A DNA stretch of 64,000 nucleotides from positions 82,274,001 to 82,338,000 of the forward strand of contig OZ231126.1 of NCBI GenBank assembly GCA_965153355.1. The letters run 5' to 3'. The stretch is from Flaccisagitta enflata (lineage: Eukaryota; Chaetognatha; Sagittoidea; Aphragmophora). A model generated the notes under the pieces. The model did not search any database and was not told the origin of the DNA. It was given only the letters and a program-made list of their open reading frames with translations. The position numbers and the translations under genes were made by a program. This document shows, one piece after another, positions 22,480 through 33,659 of this stretch; position 1 is the stretch's first letter; each line of letters starts with the position of its first letter.

Positions 22480-22480
<1 letters not shown>
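21895..22480. repeat. 15-bp and 23-bp GA-rich minisatellites
   Basis: From about 21957 a 15-bp unit (AAATAGGAGAGACAC) repeats some 20 times. It then changes into a 23-bp unit (AAATAGGAGAGAGACAGAGC plus AAC), about eight copies, to 22440. The second unit looks like an extension of the first. It is unusual here in being purine-rich on the sense strand. Minus-strand open frames are artefacts. Confidence 0.95.

Positions 22481-22481
<1 letters not shown>

Positions 22482-22558
<77 letters not shown>
22482..22558 (+). repeat. (CA)n microsatellite
   Basis: Clean run of CA dinucleotides directly after the GA-rich minisatellite. Confidence 0.97.
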
Positions 22559-22560
<2 letters not shown>

Positions 22561-22719
22561 CACATGAAGCAAAATGAGAAAGAGGAAAGAAAACTGAAAT
22601 GAGGAGAGAGAAGGAACTGAGAAAAATAAAAACAATCTTACGATTTTTTTCCGATCGGCGAGAGTCGCCTTTAATGGTATAATATATGTGTTGCATATTC
22701 TGTATTTTTGTATTTTCAG

Positions 22720-22980
22720 GTTGTGAAGTTGGATACGTCTGATTCTCAAAATCTGTTTAGCCCGATATCGGTCAGCAACATCCAGACAACTGACGCCTTG
22801 ACCGTGTCCGTCGGTTGTCTGCCGGGGGATCCTGCCCTCGGGGATCCAGCCCCCGGGGATTCCGCCCTCGCGGGCTCTCTGTCCCCAGGCGGGAGCTCGA
22901 AACAGTTTAGAACGTTCAAATGCGCTCAATGTTCGAAAAAGTTTCCTTCCATCCTCGCCCTCACCAGTCACAAAATGAAG
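22720..22980 (+). CDS. Zinc-finger gene exon 8: finger 6, first part
   Basis: 87 codons, phase 0/0, acceptor tattttcag and donor ATGAAG/gtacag. A tandem of GDPALGDPAPGDSAL-type repeats precedes FKCAQCSKKFPSILALTSH plus KMK. The intron follows the first histidine, and exon 9 begins IHKTK with the second, giving C-x2-C-x12-H-x4-H. Confidence 0.92.
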
Positions 22981-23568
<588 letters not shown>

Positions 23569-23570
23569 AG

Positions 23571-24468
23571 ATCCACAAAACAAAGGGTACGATGATCGTT
23601 GGTACGGCGCGCCCAACGCCGTCATCAATACCCGTAAGTGGAATGGATCCCATCGCCGCCGGACTCACCTTCTCCGAACTTGAACCGGAAATCGGAACTC
23701 TCGATTCCCCCGATGCCGCTCTCGATGGTTCCGCGTTAATGACGTCGACGACGGCGATGACGACGACGATGACGACGACGACAATGGCTACCACTGGAAC
23801 GATAACGTCCTCGGTCGCCGTTTTGTCAACCGCGATGTCAACGACGATGACGACGGCAGCGGCGACGACCGCGACGGCAGCGGCGGCGGCGACAGTGGTG
23901 ACGACTACCACGGCTTCGACAGCATTGATGACCAACAGTATCCCCGCCACGGCGACCGTGGTGGTGGCGCCGTCGGCCGCGACCACCGCCGTTCCCGCGA
24001 TTCTACCGTCTATCATGTCGACGTCGGGCGGAAATCAAGCCGCGCCATCTGGTCTTATCGCGGTTAATGGTGGTCCGGGCGGCCAGACGGTGCTAGTCAG
24101 CGCGGCCGAGCTCAGTAATTACGCAACGCAATTGCAACAGCAACAGCAGCTTCAACAACAACTTCAGCAACAACAACAGCAACAAGCGGGCGCCGCTCTT
24201 TTACACCACGATTCCATCATCGACGACGACGCCGACGAAGAAGACGACGAAGATGACGAGGACATGATGGACGACGACGAAGTGATGACGACGACGTCGA
24301 TCGGCGGAACGCGTCGCAGCGTCTACGTCGGGAGCGGCTTGTCTGTGACGAATCCCGTCATGGCCGTGGGAATCCCCTCTATCGGACCCGACGGAGAAAA
24401 CATTATCGAATATGAGGAAGGGACCATAGGACCCGGAGGAGCTCCAGTCTCGAAGCATAATCCTTTAG
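23571..24468 (+). CDS. Zinc-finger gene exon 9
   Basis: 898 nt, phase 0 in and 1 out (donor TTTAG/gtgggc). After IHKTK closes finger 6 come an acidic/Ser segment, a long Thr/Ala/Met low-complexity run of ACG/ATG codons, a Gln-rich block, and a Glu/Asp tract ([20 protein letters not shown]). Then follows a more ordinary stretch including [19 protein letters not shown]. No further finger. Confidence 0.9.
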
Positions 24469-24876
24469 GTGGGCTGAACCTTAAGATTATGAAGTACCTT
24501 TTTTAAAAACTTTCTGTACTGTTGATTAAGCGGCGGCCGTCGCACTGGCCTGACAAAATATTATTCTGTCCAAGACTGCGGATACGAGTCCTTGAGATCA
24601 ACCTAAACTTTGGTGAAATATCAGAGAAGGATGTCGTCCTAATTATCAGAGTCTCAATAGGATTAGCTCGAGAAACTTGCGAGTTTTGTTTAATGAAAGA
24701 AATGTTTTGACAAGTGGACTTATCTTTATTTATCTATAGATCTGAAAACGTTGAAGGTAGTTACACTCAGTCGCAGTATTACATGGACGTAGGGGACGCC
24801 ACGTCTACCTGACGTCCATGGGCGTGGTAAGAAATTCGGTCTTAAAATTCATTCGGTCTCCTTTTTCAATAACTAG
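24469..24876. other. Intron 9, no feature recognised
   Basis: 408 bp of intron sequence. Near 24784-24830 there is a short inverted repeat (GGACGTAGG...CCATGGGCG region contains GACGTCCATG against CATGGACGTAG). No exon is seen. Confidence 0.45.
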
Positions 24877-25062
24877 GCGAGATTCACGAATGTCACGTGT
24901 GTAAGAAAAGGCTCTCCTCGTTCTTCTGCTTGCAACGTCATATCTTCAAAGTTCATAAACTTCCCAAGCAGTCGAAGAAGGACCAGCCGGGATGGAAACC
25001 CGGTGGTGGCGGACCAAGCAACAAACCCAAGATAGTGGTGGTCCCTCAGCAGCAGCCATCGA
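24877..25062 (+). CDS. Zinc-finger gene exon 10: finger 7
   Basis: 186 nt, phase 1 in and out. It encodes HECHVCKKRLSSFFCLQRH followed by IFKVH (C-x2-C-x12-H-x4-H), then a basic Lys/Pro/Gly linker (KLPKQSKKDQPGWKPGGG) ending in VVVPQQQPS. Acceptor aataactag, donor TCGA/gtacgt. Confidence 0.9.
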
Positions 25063-25069
25063 GTACGTG

Positions 25070-25405
25070 ACAAACATTGCGGCGTGCTTATCTATGTTGT
25101 CGTGGGTGTGGTGTTGTTGTAGGTGTGTTGTTGTTTTGGTGTCGGAGTGGTCTTGTTGTTGTAGGTGTGGTGTTGTTGTTTAAGGTGTTGTTGTAATGTT
25201 GTTGTTGAAGGGATGGTGGTGGTGTTGTCATAGGGTTGTTGTTGTAAGGGTGGTGGGGTTGCTGTTGTAAGGGTGGCGGTGTTGTTGTTGTAGGGGTGGT
25301 GGTGTTGTTGTTGTTGGGGTGGTGGTGTTGTTGTTGTTGGGGTGGTGGTGGTGTTGTTGTTGTTGGGGTGGTGGTGGTGTTGTTGTTGTTGGGGTGGTGG
25401 TGTTT
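25070..25405. repeat. G-rich GGTGGTGTTGTTGTT minisatellite, part 1
   Basis: Variants of an approximately 18-bp unit (GTTGTTGTTGGGGTGGTG) are tandem repeated. The same array resumes after the B elements at 29982, so elements B1 and B2 appear to have interrupted one ancestral array. Confidence 0.9.
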
Positions 25406-25407
25406 TT

Positions 25408-27815
25408 GTCCCCGACGAACAGTTTTCGTCGGTGGACTATGAGGTGGACCTGATCGTGTAAGTCTGTTTGTGGGTGAGTGGGTAAGTGCGTTTAAGACCT
25501 TCTCATATCTTTGGATCCAGACTTCAGAAGTTCATGAAACTTTACCAGTGTTATTATTATGTCAATGGGAGCTTGTATACCAATTTTCAAAAAAATTCAT
25601 AAACTTTTACTACCCTTTGCCTATTATTTTTGTAGTAATATTAGCTGGGACTTAGGTGGTTTACATAGGTAGAGGGTAGTAAAGGTTTATGGATTTTTTT
25701 TTTAATTTAGTATACAAGCAGAGGGTAGTAAATAACCAACCCCTGCAAAATTCGAATTAAATCTGAAGTCTGGTTTATGAGATATTAGCTTATTTATGTA
25801 GTAGTATGTTGCTAGGACTTAGTCAATTTACATAGGCAAAGGGTAGTAAAGGTATGTGAATTTTTTTCTAATTTGGTACACAAGTAGTGGGTAGTGAATA
25901 AATAACCCCTGCAAAATTCGAATTAAATCTGAAGTCTGGTTTATGATATATTAGCTTATTTATGTAGTAATATGTTATTAGGACTTTGGCGATTTATATA
26001 GAGGATTTGAGTTGATGAATTCTTTTACTTGCTCATTTATTACTTTCTGATTTTTCTTTAGGTTTGCCATCATGGATTTCAAGATTCATCTTCAACTACT
26101 GTCATCATCTTCAACAACTGTCATCATCTTCAACTACTGTCATCATCTTCAACTACTGTCATCATCTTCAACTACTGTCATCATCTTCAACTACTGTCAT
26201 CATCTTCAACTACTGTCATCATCTTCAACTACTGTCATCATCCTCAACTACTGTCATCATCCTCAACTACCGTCATCATCCTCAACTACCGTCATCATCT
26301 TCAACCACTGTCATCATCTTCAACTACTGTCATCATCCTCAACTACTGTCATCATCTCCAACTACTGTCATCATCTCCAACTACTGTCATCATCTCCAAC
26401 TACTGTCATCATCTTCAACCACTGTCATCATCTTCAACCACTGTCATCATCTTCAACCACTGTCATCATCTTCAACCACTGTCATCATCTTCAACCACTG
26501 TCATCATCTTCAACCACTGTCATCATCTTCAACCACTGTCATCATCTTCAACCACTGTCATCATCTTCAACCACTGTCATCATCTTCAACCACTGTCATC
26601 ATCTTCAACCACTGTCATCATCTTCAACCATGGTCATCATCTTCAACCACTGTCATCATCTTCAACCACTGTCATCATCTTCAACTACTGTCATCATCCT
26701 CAACTACTGTCATCATCCTCAACTACTGTCATCATCTCCAACTACTGTCATCATCTCCAACTTCTGTCATCATCTTCAACCACTGTCATCATCTTCAACC
26801 ACTGTCATCATCTTCAACCACTGTCATCATCTTCAACCACTGTCATCATCTTCAACCACTGTCATCATCTTCAACTACTGTCATCATCTTCAACTACTGT
26901 CATCATCTTCAACTACTGTCATCATCTTCAACTACTGTCATCATCTTCAACTACTGTCATCATCTTCAACTACTGTCATCATCTTCAACTACTGTCATCA
27001 TCTTCAACTACTGTCATCATCTTCCACTACTGTCATCATCTTCAACTACTGTCATCATCTTCAACTACTGTCATCATCTTCAACTACTGTCATCATCTTC
27101 AACAACTGTCATCATCTTCAACTACTGTCATCATCTTCCACTACTGTCATCATCTTCCACTACTGTCATCATCTTCCACTACTGTCATCATCTTCCACTA
27201 CTGTCATCATCTTCCACTACTGTCATCATATTCATCTACTGTCATCATATTCATCTACTGTCATCATCCTCGACCACTGTCATCATCTTCAACTACTAGA
27301 TTTTTTTCAAAATTTTTTTTTGACAATTTTTTATAAAATTTTTTTGAAAATTTTTTTGAAAATTTGGAAAAAAAATTTTTGGAAAATTTTTTTGGAAGAA
27401 TTTTTTTGAAAACTTTTTTGAAAATTTTTTTTTTGAAAATTTTTGAAAAAAATTTTTGAATGTTTTTTGAAAAAATTTTTAAAAAATTTTTTGAGAAAAT
27501 TCTCTGAAAATTTTTTGAGAAAAAATTTTTTTTTTTGAAATTTTTTTTTTTTGAAAATTTTTTTGGAAATTTTTTTGAATATTCTTTTCTTAGATTTTGG
27601 TTGTTATTATCATTCATTGTTGTCATCATCATCATCCACTATTGTTATCATTATCAAGTTTTGTCATCAATAAAACAATACTAAATATTTTTTTTTCTTT
27701 TTTTTTCTTCTTGAAATTGCTGTCTTGTTGTGTATCTCATCGAGTTGCGTTTACGCAACGAGAAAGCTTCAAAAATTACAGTCCCCAGTCGGGGACTGTA
27801 ATTTTGAAGCTTTTT
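25408..27815 (+). mobile_element. Hairpin-ended element B, copy 1
   Basis: T5 then GTCCCCGACGAACAGTTTTC folding back with GTCGGTGGACTAT. Monomers with AAAATTCGAATTAAATCTG follow, then a 19-bp minisatellite (26086-27299) and a poly-T stretch broken by GAAA. It ends with a small stem-loop (GTTGCGTTTACGCAAC) and the terminal palindrome (TTACAGTCCCCAGTCGGGGA within about 45 bp). It is non-coding. Confidence 0.87.
26086..27299. repeat. 19-bp minisatellite in B1
   Basis: About 64 copies of a 19-bp unit (CATCTTCAACTACTGTCAT) with variants such as AACCACTG and CCACTACTG clustered in blocks. Because 19 is not a multiple of 3 and the unit lacks stops in the sense frames, all three frames stay open for hundreds of codons. 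These frames are not genes. Confidence 0.96.
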
Positions 27816-28027
27816 TTAATTTGGTATTCAAGTAAAGGATATTGATTGAACAGCCCCTGCAAAATTCGAATTAAATCTGAAGTCTGGTTTATCAGATATT
27901 AGCTTATTAATGTAGTAATATGTTACTAGGACTTTGGCGATTTATATAGAAGGTAGGAGTTGATGAATTTTTTTACTTGCTCATTCATTTTTTTTCTCTT
28001 AAAGTTTGCCATCATAGATTTCAGGAT

Positions 28028-28890
28028 TCATCTTCAACTACTGTCATCATCTTCAGCTACTGTCATCATCTTCAGCTACTGTCATCATCTTCAGCTACTG
28101 TCATCATCTTCAGCTACTGTCATCATCTTCAGCTACTGTCATCATCTTCAGCTACTGTCATCATCTTCAGCTACTGTCATCATCTTCAGCTACTGTCATC
28201 ATCTTCAGCTACTGTCATCATCTTCAGCAACTGTCATCATCTTCAGCTACTGTCATCATCTTCAACTACTGTCATCATTTTCAACTACTCTCATCATTTT
28301 CAATTACTGTCATCATTTTCAACTACTGTCATCATTTTCAACTACTGTCATCATTTTCAACTACTGTCATCATTTTCAACTACTGTCATCATTTTCAACT
28401 ACTGTCATCATCTTCAATTACTGTCACCATCTTCAACTACTGTCATCATCTTTTACTACTGTCATCATCTTCAACTACTGTCATCATCTTCAACTACTGT
28501 CATCATCTTCAACTACTGTCATCATCTTCAACTATTGTCATCATCTTCAACTATTGTCATCATCTTTAACTACTGTCATCATCTTCAACTACTGTCATTA
28601 TCTTCAACTACTGTCATTATCTTCAACTACTGTCATCATCTTCAACTACTGTCATCATCTTCAACTACTGTCATCATCTTCAATTACTGTCATCATCTTC
28701 AACTACTGTCATCATCTTCAACTATTGTCATCATCTTCAACTATTGTCATCATCTTCAACCATTGTCATCATCTTCAACTATTGTCATCATCTTCAACTA
28801 TTGTCATCATCTTCAACTACTGTCATCTTCAACTACTGTCATCATTTTCAACTACTGTCATCATATTCAACTACTGTCATCATCTACAAC
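28028..28890. repeat. 19-bp minisatellite in B2
   Basis: About 45 copies of the same 19-bp unit as in B1, but the first dozen carry AGCTACTG instead of AACTACTG, and a later block has CATTTTCAAC. The variants are ordered in blocks, so the array has expanded locally and independently of B1. Confidence 0.95.
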
Positions 28891-29126
28891 TTTTTTAAAA
28901 AAATTTGAAAATTTTTTTTTGAAAAATTTAAAAAAAATTTTTTTTTGAAAAAATTTTTTTTTTTAATTTTTTTTTTTGAATTTTTTTTTTTTTTTATTTT
29001 TTTTTTGAAAATTTTTTTTTTTTATTTTTAAACTTTTTTGAAAAATTTGTATAACATTTTATTCTAAGATTTTTGTCGTCATTATCATTCATTGTTGTCA
29101 TCATCATCATCATCCACTATTGTTAT

Positions 29127-29224
29127 CTGAGCCGTACTTCCCAATAGGCTTAAGAGGCTTAAGCCTAGGGCCCCGCGGTAAGGGGGGCCCCGCGGTAGAG
29201 CCCCTAACTTAGAAAAAAGAAGAG

Positions 29225-29271
<47 letters not shown>

Positions 29272-29289
29272 AAAAAGAAAAAAGAAGAG

Positions 29290-29336
<47 letters not shown>

Positions 29337-29825
29337 GAAAAAGATTGAAAGAAATCAAGAGAGAAAGACAGGGAGAGAATGACCCAATAAGAAACAGAAA
29401 GAAAGAAAATTAAAGAGCTAAAAAAAAAAAGAAAAGCTCGATTGCTACAAATGAAATATTAAGTTATTAAAGAAATTCATACATTTTCATTTAAGAGGGG
29501 AACCACTGAATTTGTATCAAATTTTCAGAAAATTTTCTTTTTTCAATCCTGTCTTACAACGTATTGTATCAAGAAATTGCTTATTATGAAGTTGAAAACT
29601 ATAATCTGTGACATTTTTTCAAAACAAAACAAAAAGATGTGATATGTTATCAACAAATAGAAATAAACACCAATTTTCTCCCAAATGGGCTTTTGGTAAA
29701 GGAAGAGGGAGGGCCGTAAAGGTGGAAAAGCCAAGGGAAAGAGGTAGGAGGGCCTACAAAGGGGGGCTGGGGGCCCCGCGGTAGCAGTCAAGCCTAGGGC
29801 CCCGCGGAAGGTAAGTCCGGCTCAG
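29127..29825. mobile_element. hAT-like non-autonomous element L, inside B2
   Basis: The ends are CTGAGCCG(T)ACTT and the inverted AAGTCCGGCTCAG. The 8-bp direct repeat ATTGTTAT flanks them at 29119-29126 and 29826-29833, and the uninterrupted site ATTGTTATCATTATCAAG is present in B1. Inside are GGGCCCCGCGGTA motifs near both ends and a (GAAA)n stretch. An 8-bp target duplication is typical of the hAT superfamily. No transposase. Confidence 0.92.
29215..29345. repeat. (GAAA)n microsatellite in L
   Basis: Two runs of GAAA units separated by AAAAAGAAAAAAGAAGAGA, giving a duplicated block. Confidence 0.9.
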
Positions 29826-29981
29826 ATTGTTATCATTATCAAGTTAAAACAACATTGAATATTTTTTTTCTTCTTGAAATTGCTGTCTTGTTGTGTATCT
29901 TCACGAGTTGCGTTTACGCAACGAGAAAGCTTCAAAAATTACAGTCCCCAGTCGGGGACTGTAATTTTGAAGCTTTTTTGT

Positions 29982-30621
29982 TGTTGTAGGGTTGTTGTTG
30001 TAGGGGTGGTGGTGGTGGTGTTGTAGTAGGGGTGGTGGTGTTATTGTAGTAGGAGTGGTGGTGTTGTTGTAGTAGGGGTGGTGGTGTCGTTGTACTAGGG
30101 GTGGTGGTGTTGTTGCAGGGGTGGTGGTGATGTAGTAGGGGAGGTGGTGATGTTGTTGTAGGGGAGGTGGTGTTGGTGATGTTGTTGTTGTATGGGTGGT
30201 GGTGTTGTTGGTGTTGTTGTTGTTGTTGTAGTAGGGGTGGTGATGGTGGACTGGTGGTGTTGTTGTGGTGGTGGTGCTGTAGGGGTGGTGGAGGTGTTGT
30301 TGCTGCTGTAGGGGTGGTGGCGGTGGTGTTGTTGGGGTGGGGGTGGTGGTGTTGTTGTTTTAGGGGTGGTGGTGGTGTTGTTGTTGTTGTTAAAAGGGTT
30401 GTGGGGTTGTTGTTATAGGGGTGGTGGTGTTGTTACAGGTGGAATATTGTGTTGTTGGTATAGGGGTGGTGGTGTTGTTGGTATAGGGGTGGTGGTGTTG
30501 TTGTTGGTATAGGGGTGGTGGTGGTGTTGTTGTTGTAGGGGCGGTGGTGGTGTTGTTGCTTTAGGGGTGGTGATGTTGTTGTTGTAGGGGTGGTGGTGTT
30601 GTTGTTGTTGTTGTTGTTGTT

Positions 30622-30678
<57 letters not shown>

Positions 30679-30880
30679 AGGGTGGTGTAGTTGCTGTAGG
30701 GGTGGTGGTGTAGTTGTTGTCGGGGTGGTGGTGTAGTTGTTGATGTAGGGGTGGTGGTGTTGTTGTTGATGTAGGGGTGATGGTGGTGTTGTTGTTGCAG
30801 GGGTGGTGGTGGTGTTGTAGGGGTGGTGGTGGTGTTGTTGCTGTAGGGGTGGTGGTCTTGCTGTAGCATACTGCCCCGAA
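29982..30880. repeat. G-rich GGTGGTGTTGTTGTAGGG minisatellite, part 2
   Basis: About 900 bp of variants of GTTGTTGTAGGGGTGGTG, with a pure (GTA)n run near 30622-30680. The sense strand has many G4/G3 clusters, so G-quadruplex formation is possible. All long open frames are artefacts. Confidence 0.93.
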
Positions 30881-31250
30881 TCCCACCACCATGAAAAATT
30901 AATACCTGTCACCCCCCAATCACCCCCTCATCACCACCAATTCACCTACACACCGCCCCAAATCCCACCACCATGAAAAATAAATACCTGTCACCCCCGA
31001 ATCACCACCAATTCACCTACACACTGCTCCAAATCCCACCATGAAAAATAAATACCTGTCCCTCCTAATAACCCCCTCATCACTACCAATTCACCTACAC
31101 ACTGCCCCAAATCCCACCATAATGAAAAATAAGTACCTGTCACCCCCTTATCACCACCAATGCACCTACACACTGCCCCAAATCCCACCACCATGAAAAA
31201 TGAATACCTGTCACTCCCCAATCACTCCTCATCACCACCAATTCACTTAT
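30881..31250. repeat. About 85-bp tandem repeat
   Basis: Four to five tandem copies of a unit with CTGCCCCAAATCCCACCA, CATGAAAAATAAATACCTGT and CATCACCACCAATTCACC, embedded in the G-rich array. It is C-rich on the sense strand, the opposite skew to its surroundings. Confidence 0.9.
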
Positions 31251-31251
31251 A

Positions 31252-32110
31252 TGTAGGGGTGGTGGTAGTGGTGTTGTTGGGGTGGTGTGGTTGTTGTAGG
31301 GGTGGTGTTGTCGTTGTAGTAGTAAGGGTGGTGGTTTTGTTGTAGTAGGGGTGGTTGGGGTGTTGTTGCTGTAGGAGTGGTGGTGGTTGTTGTTGTAGGG
31401 GTGGTTGTGTTGTTGTAGTAGGGGTGGTGGTGGTGTTGTTGCTGTAAGGGTAGTTGTTGTTGTAGGGGTGGTGGTTAGGGTGGTCATGAAATAGGGTCAA
31501 ATTTCAAAAAATGATATATTCTAGTTTTTTGCATAAATATACCAAAAAAGAAGGTTTTCCCACAAGCAGAGGTCTGAATTTGAAGATTAAACCATGTCGG
31601 CAAAACTATAGGCTTCCTATGGCAAAAAAAAAGTCCCCATAGTAAGCCTATGGTTTTGCCGACAACGTTTTCTGTTTGATTACACACCCCAACTTGTGAG
31701 AAATCCCTCTTTTATTGGACATTTGTGCAAAGGGCCTAAGTATATCAACATATGAAATTTGACCCATTTCCCGACCACCCTAGTGGTGGTGTTGTTGTTG
31801 TAGTGGTTGTGGTGGTGTTGTAGGGGTGATGTTGTTGTTGTAGGGGTGGTGTTGTTGTTGTTGTTGTTGTAGTAAGGGTGGTGGTGGTGTTGTTGCTGTA
31901 GGGGTGGTGGTGGTGGTTGTTGTAGGGGTGGTGGTGTTGTTGTTGTAGGGGTGGTGGTGGTGGTGCTGTTGCTGTAGGGGTGTTGGTGTTGTTGCTGTGG
32001 GGGGGTGGTGGTGGTGATGGTGGTGTTGTTGTTGTCGCTGTAGGGGTGGTGGTGTTTTTGTTGTTTTAGGGGTGGTGGTGTTGTTGTTGTAGGGGTGGTG
32101 GTGTTGTTGC
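31252..32110. repeat. G-rich GGTGGTGTTGTTGTAGGG minisatellite, part 3
   Basis: Continuation of the same array to within about 60 bp of exon 11, interrupted by element K. Confidence 0.9.
31478..31780. mobile_element. TA-flanked inverted-repeat element K
   Basis: 303 bp inside the G-rich array. The ends are GGGTGGTC(A/G)(T/G)GAAAT and complement, both flanked by TA. There is a second inner inverted repeat (GTCGGCAAAACTATAGGC against GCCTATGGTTTTGCCGAC). It is non-coding. Confidence 0.9.
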
Positions 32111-32173
32111 AATTTATCCATCATTGTGCATGGATAGACAAATAACCTTTTCTTTGCTATCATTTCAATTCAG

Positions 32174-32602
32174 ATTCTGGAACTGTTACACTCGGTCAAG
32201 TTCCTGGGCTGGACTTGATTCAACCGCAACAGTCTCAACAACCGCAACCTTTGCAGCAGCAGCAACAACAGCAACCGCAACAGCCGCAACAACAGCAGCA
32301 GCTGCAACCCCAACAGCAGCCCATTCAGCAACCGCAGCACGTAGTGATGTCAACCGTCGACGCCGCTGGGAACACGGTGCAACAAGTGGGAACGATCATT
32401 CACAACGCCCAAGGCCAACCGCAATTCATCGCGGTTAGCTCGTGCGGCCCCACTCACGTGATGGTCGGAACGCCGTCCTCGGTGGCCACGCAAGGCGGCA
32501 ACGCCGTCGCCACCGTACTCGGCACCTCCGGCCCCAGGGTCGTCGCGGTACAACAACCCGTCGGTCAACAATTCGTTGCCACCGCCGGTGCACCCCCCGA
32601 AG
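32174..32602 (+). CDS. Zinc-finger gene exon 11: Gln-rich
   Basis: 429 nt, phase 1 in and out, acceptor caattcag and donor CCCGAAG/gtgagt. It encodes a Gln/Pro-rich block of about 40 residues. More regular sequence follows, with GTIIHNAQGQPQFIAVSS and a VGTPSSVATQGGNAVATVLG repeat-like stretch. No finger. Such segments resemble glutamine-rich activation domains. Confidence 0.9.
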
Positions 32603-32741
32603 GTGAGTGGCTATCGCGCTGCTTCTTGAATCTGAAAAAGCATTTACTTCGCAGCTTTTTTAAAATTCTCCTTGATGATCCCGATCTTTGGCCGATAATT
32701 GTAGAGCCGTGTGTTTATTGTCACCTCGCTGGCTTTTTCAG

Positions 32742-33085
32742 GTAAATCTGGTGCGAACACGCCTAGTTCCGGAGTTGCATTGCTGGGAAACTCAACGACC
32801 CCGGGCGTTGCCACGATGCAGGTGGCTCCGCAATTTCTACAGCAGAACGCCACCGTCATATTGCAGCAACCCATTTTGCAAGTTCAACAACAGCAACAGC
32901 CTTCGCAACAACCACCACCACCGCAACAACAGCAACCCCAACAGCAGCTGCAACTTCAAGCCCCGCAACCTCCTCAGCAATTGGTTTCCACCAGTTTGCA
33001 ACCTCAGACCACGTCCTCTCTGGATTTGGCGCCCTCAATTCCATCCGCATCGGCGAATGTGAAACCCGCGATCGCCGAGTCACAA
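32742..33085 (+). CDS. Zinc-finger gene exon 12: Gln-rich
   Basis: 344 nt, phase 1 in and 0 out (donor GAGTCACAA/gtaagg). It encodes GKSGANTPSSGVALLGNSTT, then a Gln/Pro-rich block, then Ser/Thr/Pro/Leu-rich sequence ending ASANVKPAIAESQ. No finger. Confidence 0.9.
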
Positions 33086-33211
33086 GTAAGGTTTCTTTAT
33101 ATTTCTATATTTCTTCTTTCATCTCTTTCTTCCTCTTCTTCTTATCTCTTTATTTCTTTCCTTCTCTCTTTCTTTTTCTTTTTGTCATTTTCTTTCTTTT
33201 CATCACTTTTT
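33086..33211 (+). repeat. C/T-rich tract after exon 12
   Basis: Short sense-strand pyrimidine tract of TCTTTCT units between exon 12 and the B7 remnant. Confidence 0.8.
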
Positions 33212-33659
33212 GTCCCCGACTTCAGAAGTTCATGAAACTTTACCAGTGTTATTTTTATTTATGTCTATGGGAGCTTGGGTACCAATTTTCAGAAAAATTC
33301 ATAAGCTTTTACTACCCTTTTTTCTATTATTTTTGTAGCAATATTTTACTGGACTTAGGCGATTTACATAGGGTAGAAAAACTATGTAATCTTTTAAAAA
33401 ATTTTCTAAAATATTTTTTGTAAATTCCTTTGAAAGGTTTTTTGAAAAGTTTTTTTTTTGGAAGAATTTTTTGAAAAAAACTTTATTTCGAAATTTTTGT
33501 TGTTGTCATTATCATTCATTGTGGTCATCATCATCGTCCACTTTTGTTATCATTATCAAGTTTTGTCATTAAAACAATATTGAATTTTTTTTTTTAATTG
33601 TTGTTTTCTTTTAATTGTTGTTTACGCAATGAGAAAGCTTGAAAAATTAGTCCCCAGTC
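33212..33659 (+). mobile_element. Element B remnant, internally deleted
   Basis: It starts T5 GTCCCCGAC but then jumps directly to TTCAGAAGTTCATGAAAC, so the second arm of the left hairpin is lost. It continues with the B motifs CTATTATTTTTGTAG, ATCATTGTGGTCATCATC and GTTTACGCAATGAGAAAGC. It ends at GTCCCCAGTC, where half of the terminal palindrome is missing. Confidence 0.8.

Larger units (their letters stand above)
27816..29980 (+). mobile_element. Hairpin-ended element B, copy 2 (left-truncated, holds L)
   Basis: It follows the end of B1 directly, starting inside a B monomer (AATTTGGTATTCAAG) without the left hairpin. It has its own 19-bp minisatellite (28028-28890), a T-rich block, the GTTGCGTTTACGCAAC stem-loop and the terminal palindrome near 29940-29978. 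Element L splits its ATTGTTATCATTATC segment. Confidence 0.85.

Noticed and set aside
26064-27409. Open frames of 411-445 codons with a repeating HHLQLLSSSSTTVIIFNYC pattern
   Set aside because: All frames of a stop-free 19-bp minisatellite are open. There is no start context, splice fit or non-repeat domain.
26086-28890. Regularly spaced repeats as a CRISPR array
   Set aside because: Units are contiguous without unique spacers, and the genome is eukaryotic.
27960-28948. Open frames of 312-323 codons in the second 19-bp array
   Set aside because: Same cause as in B1.
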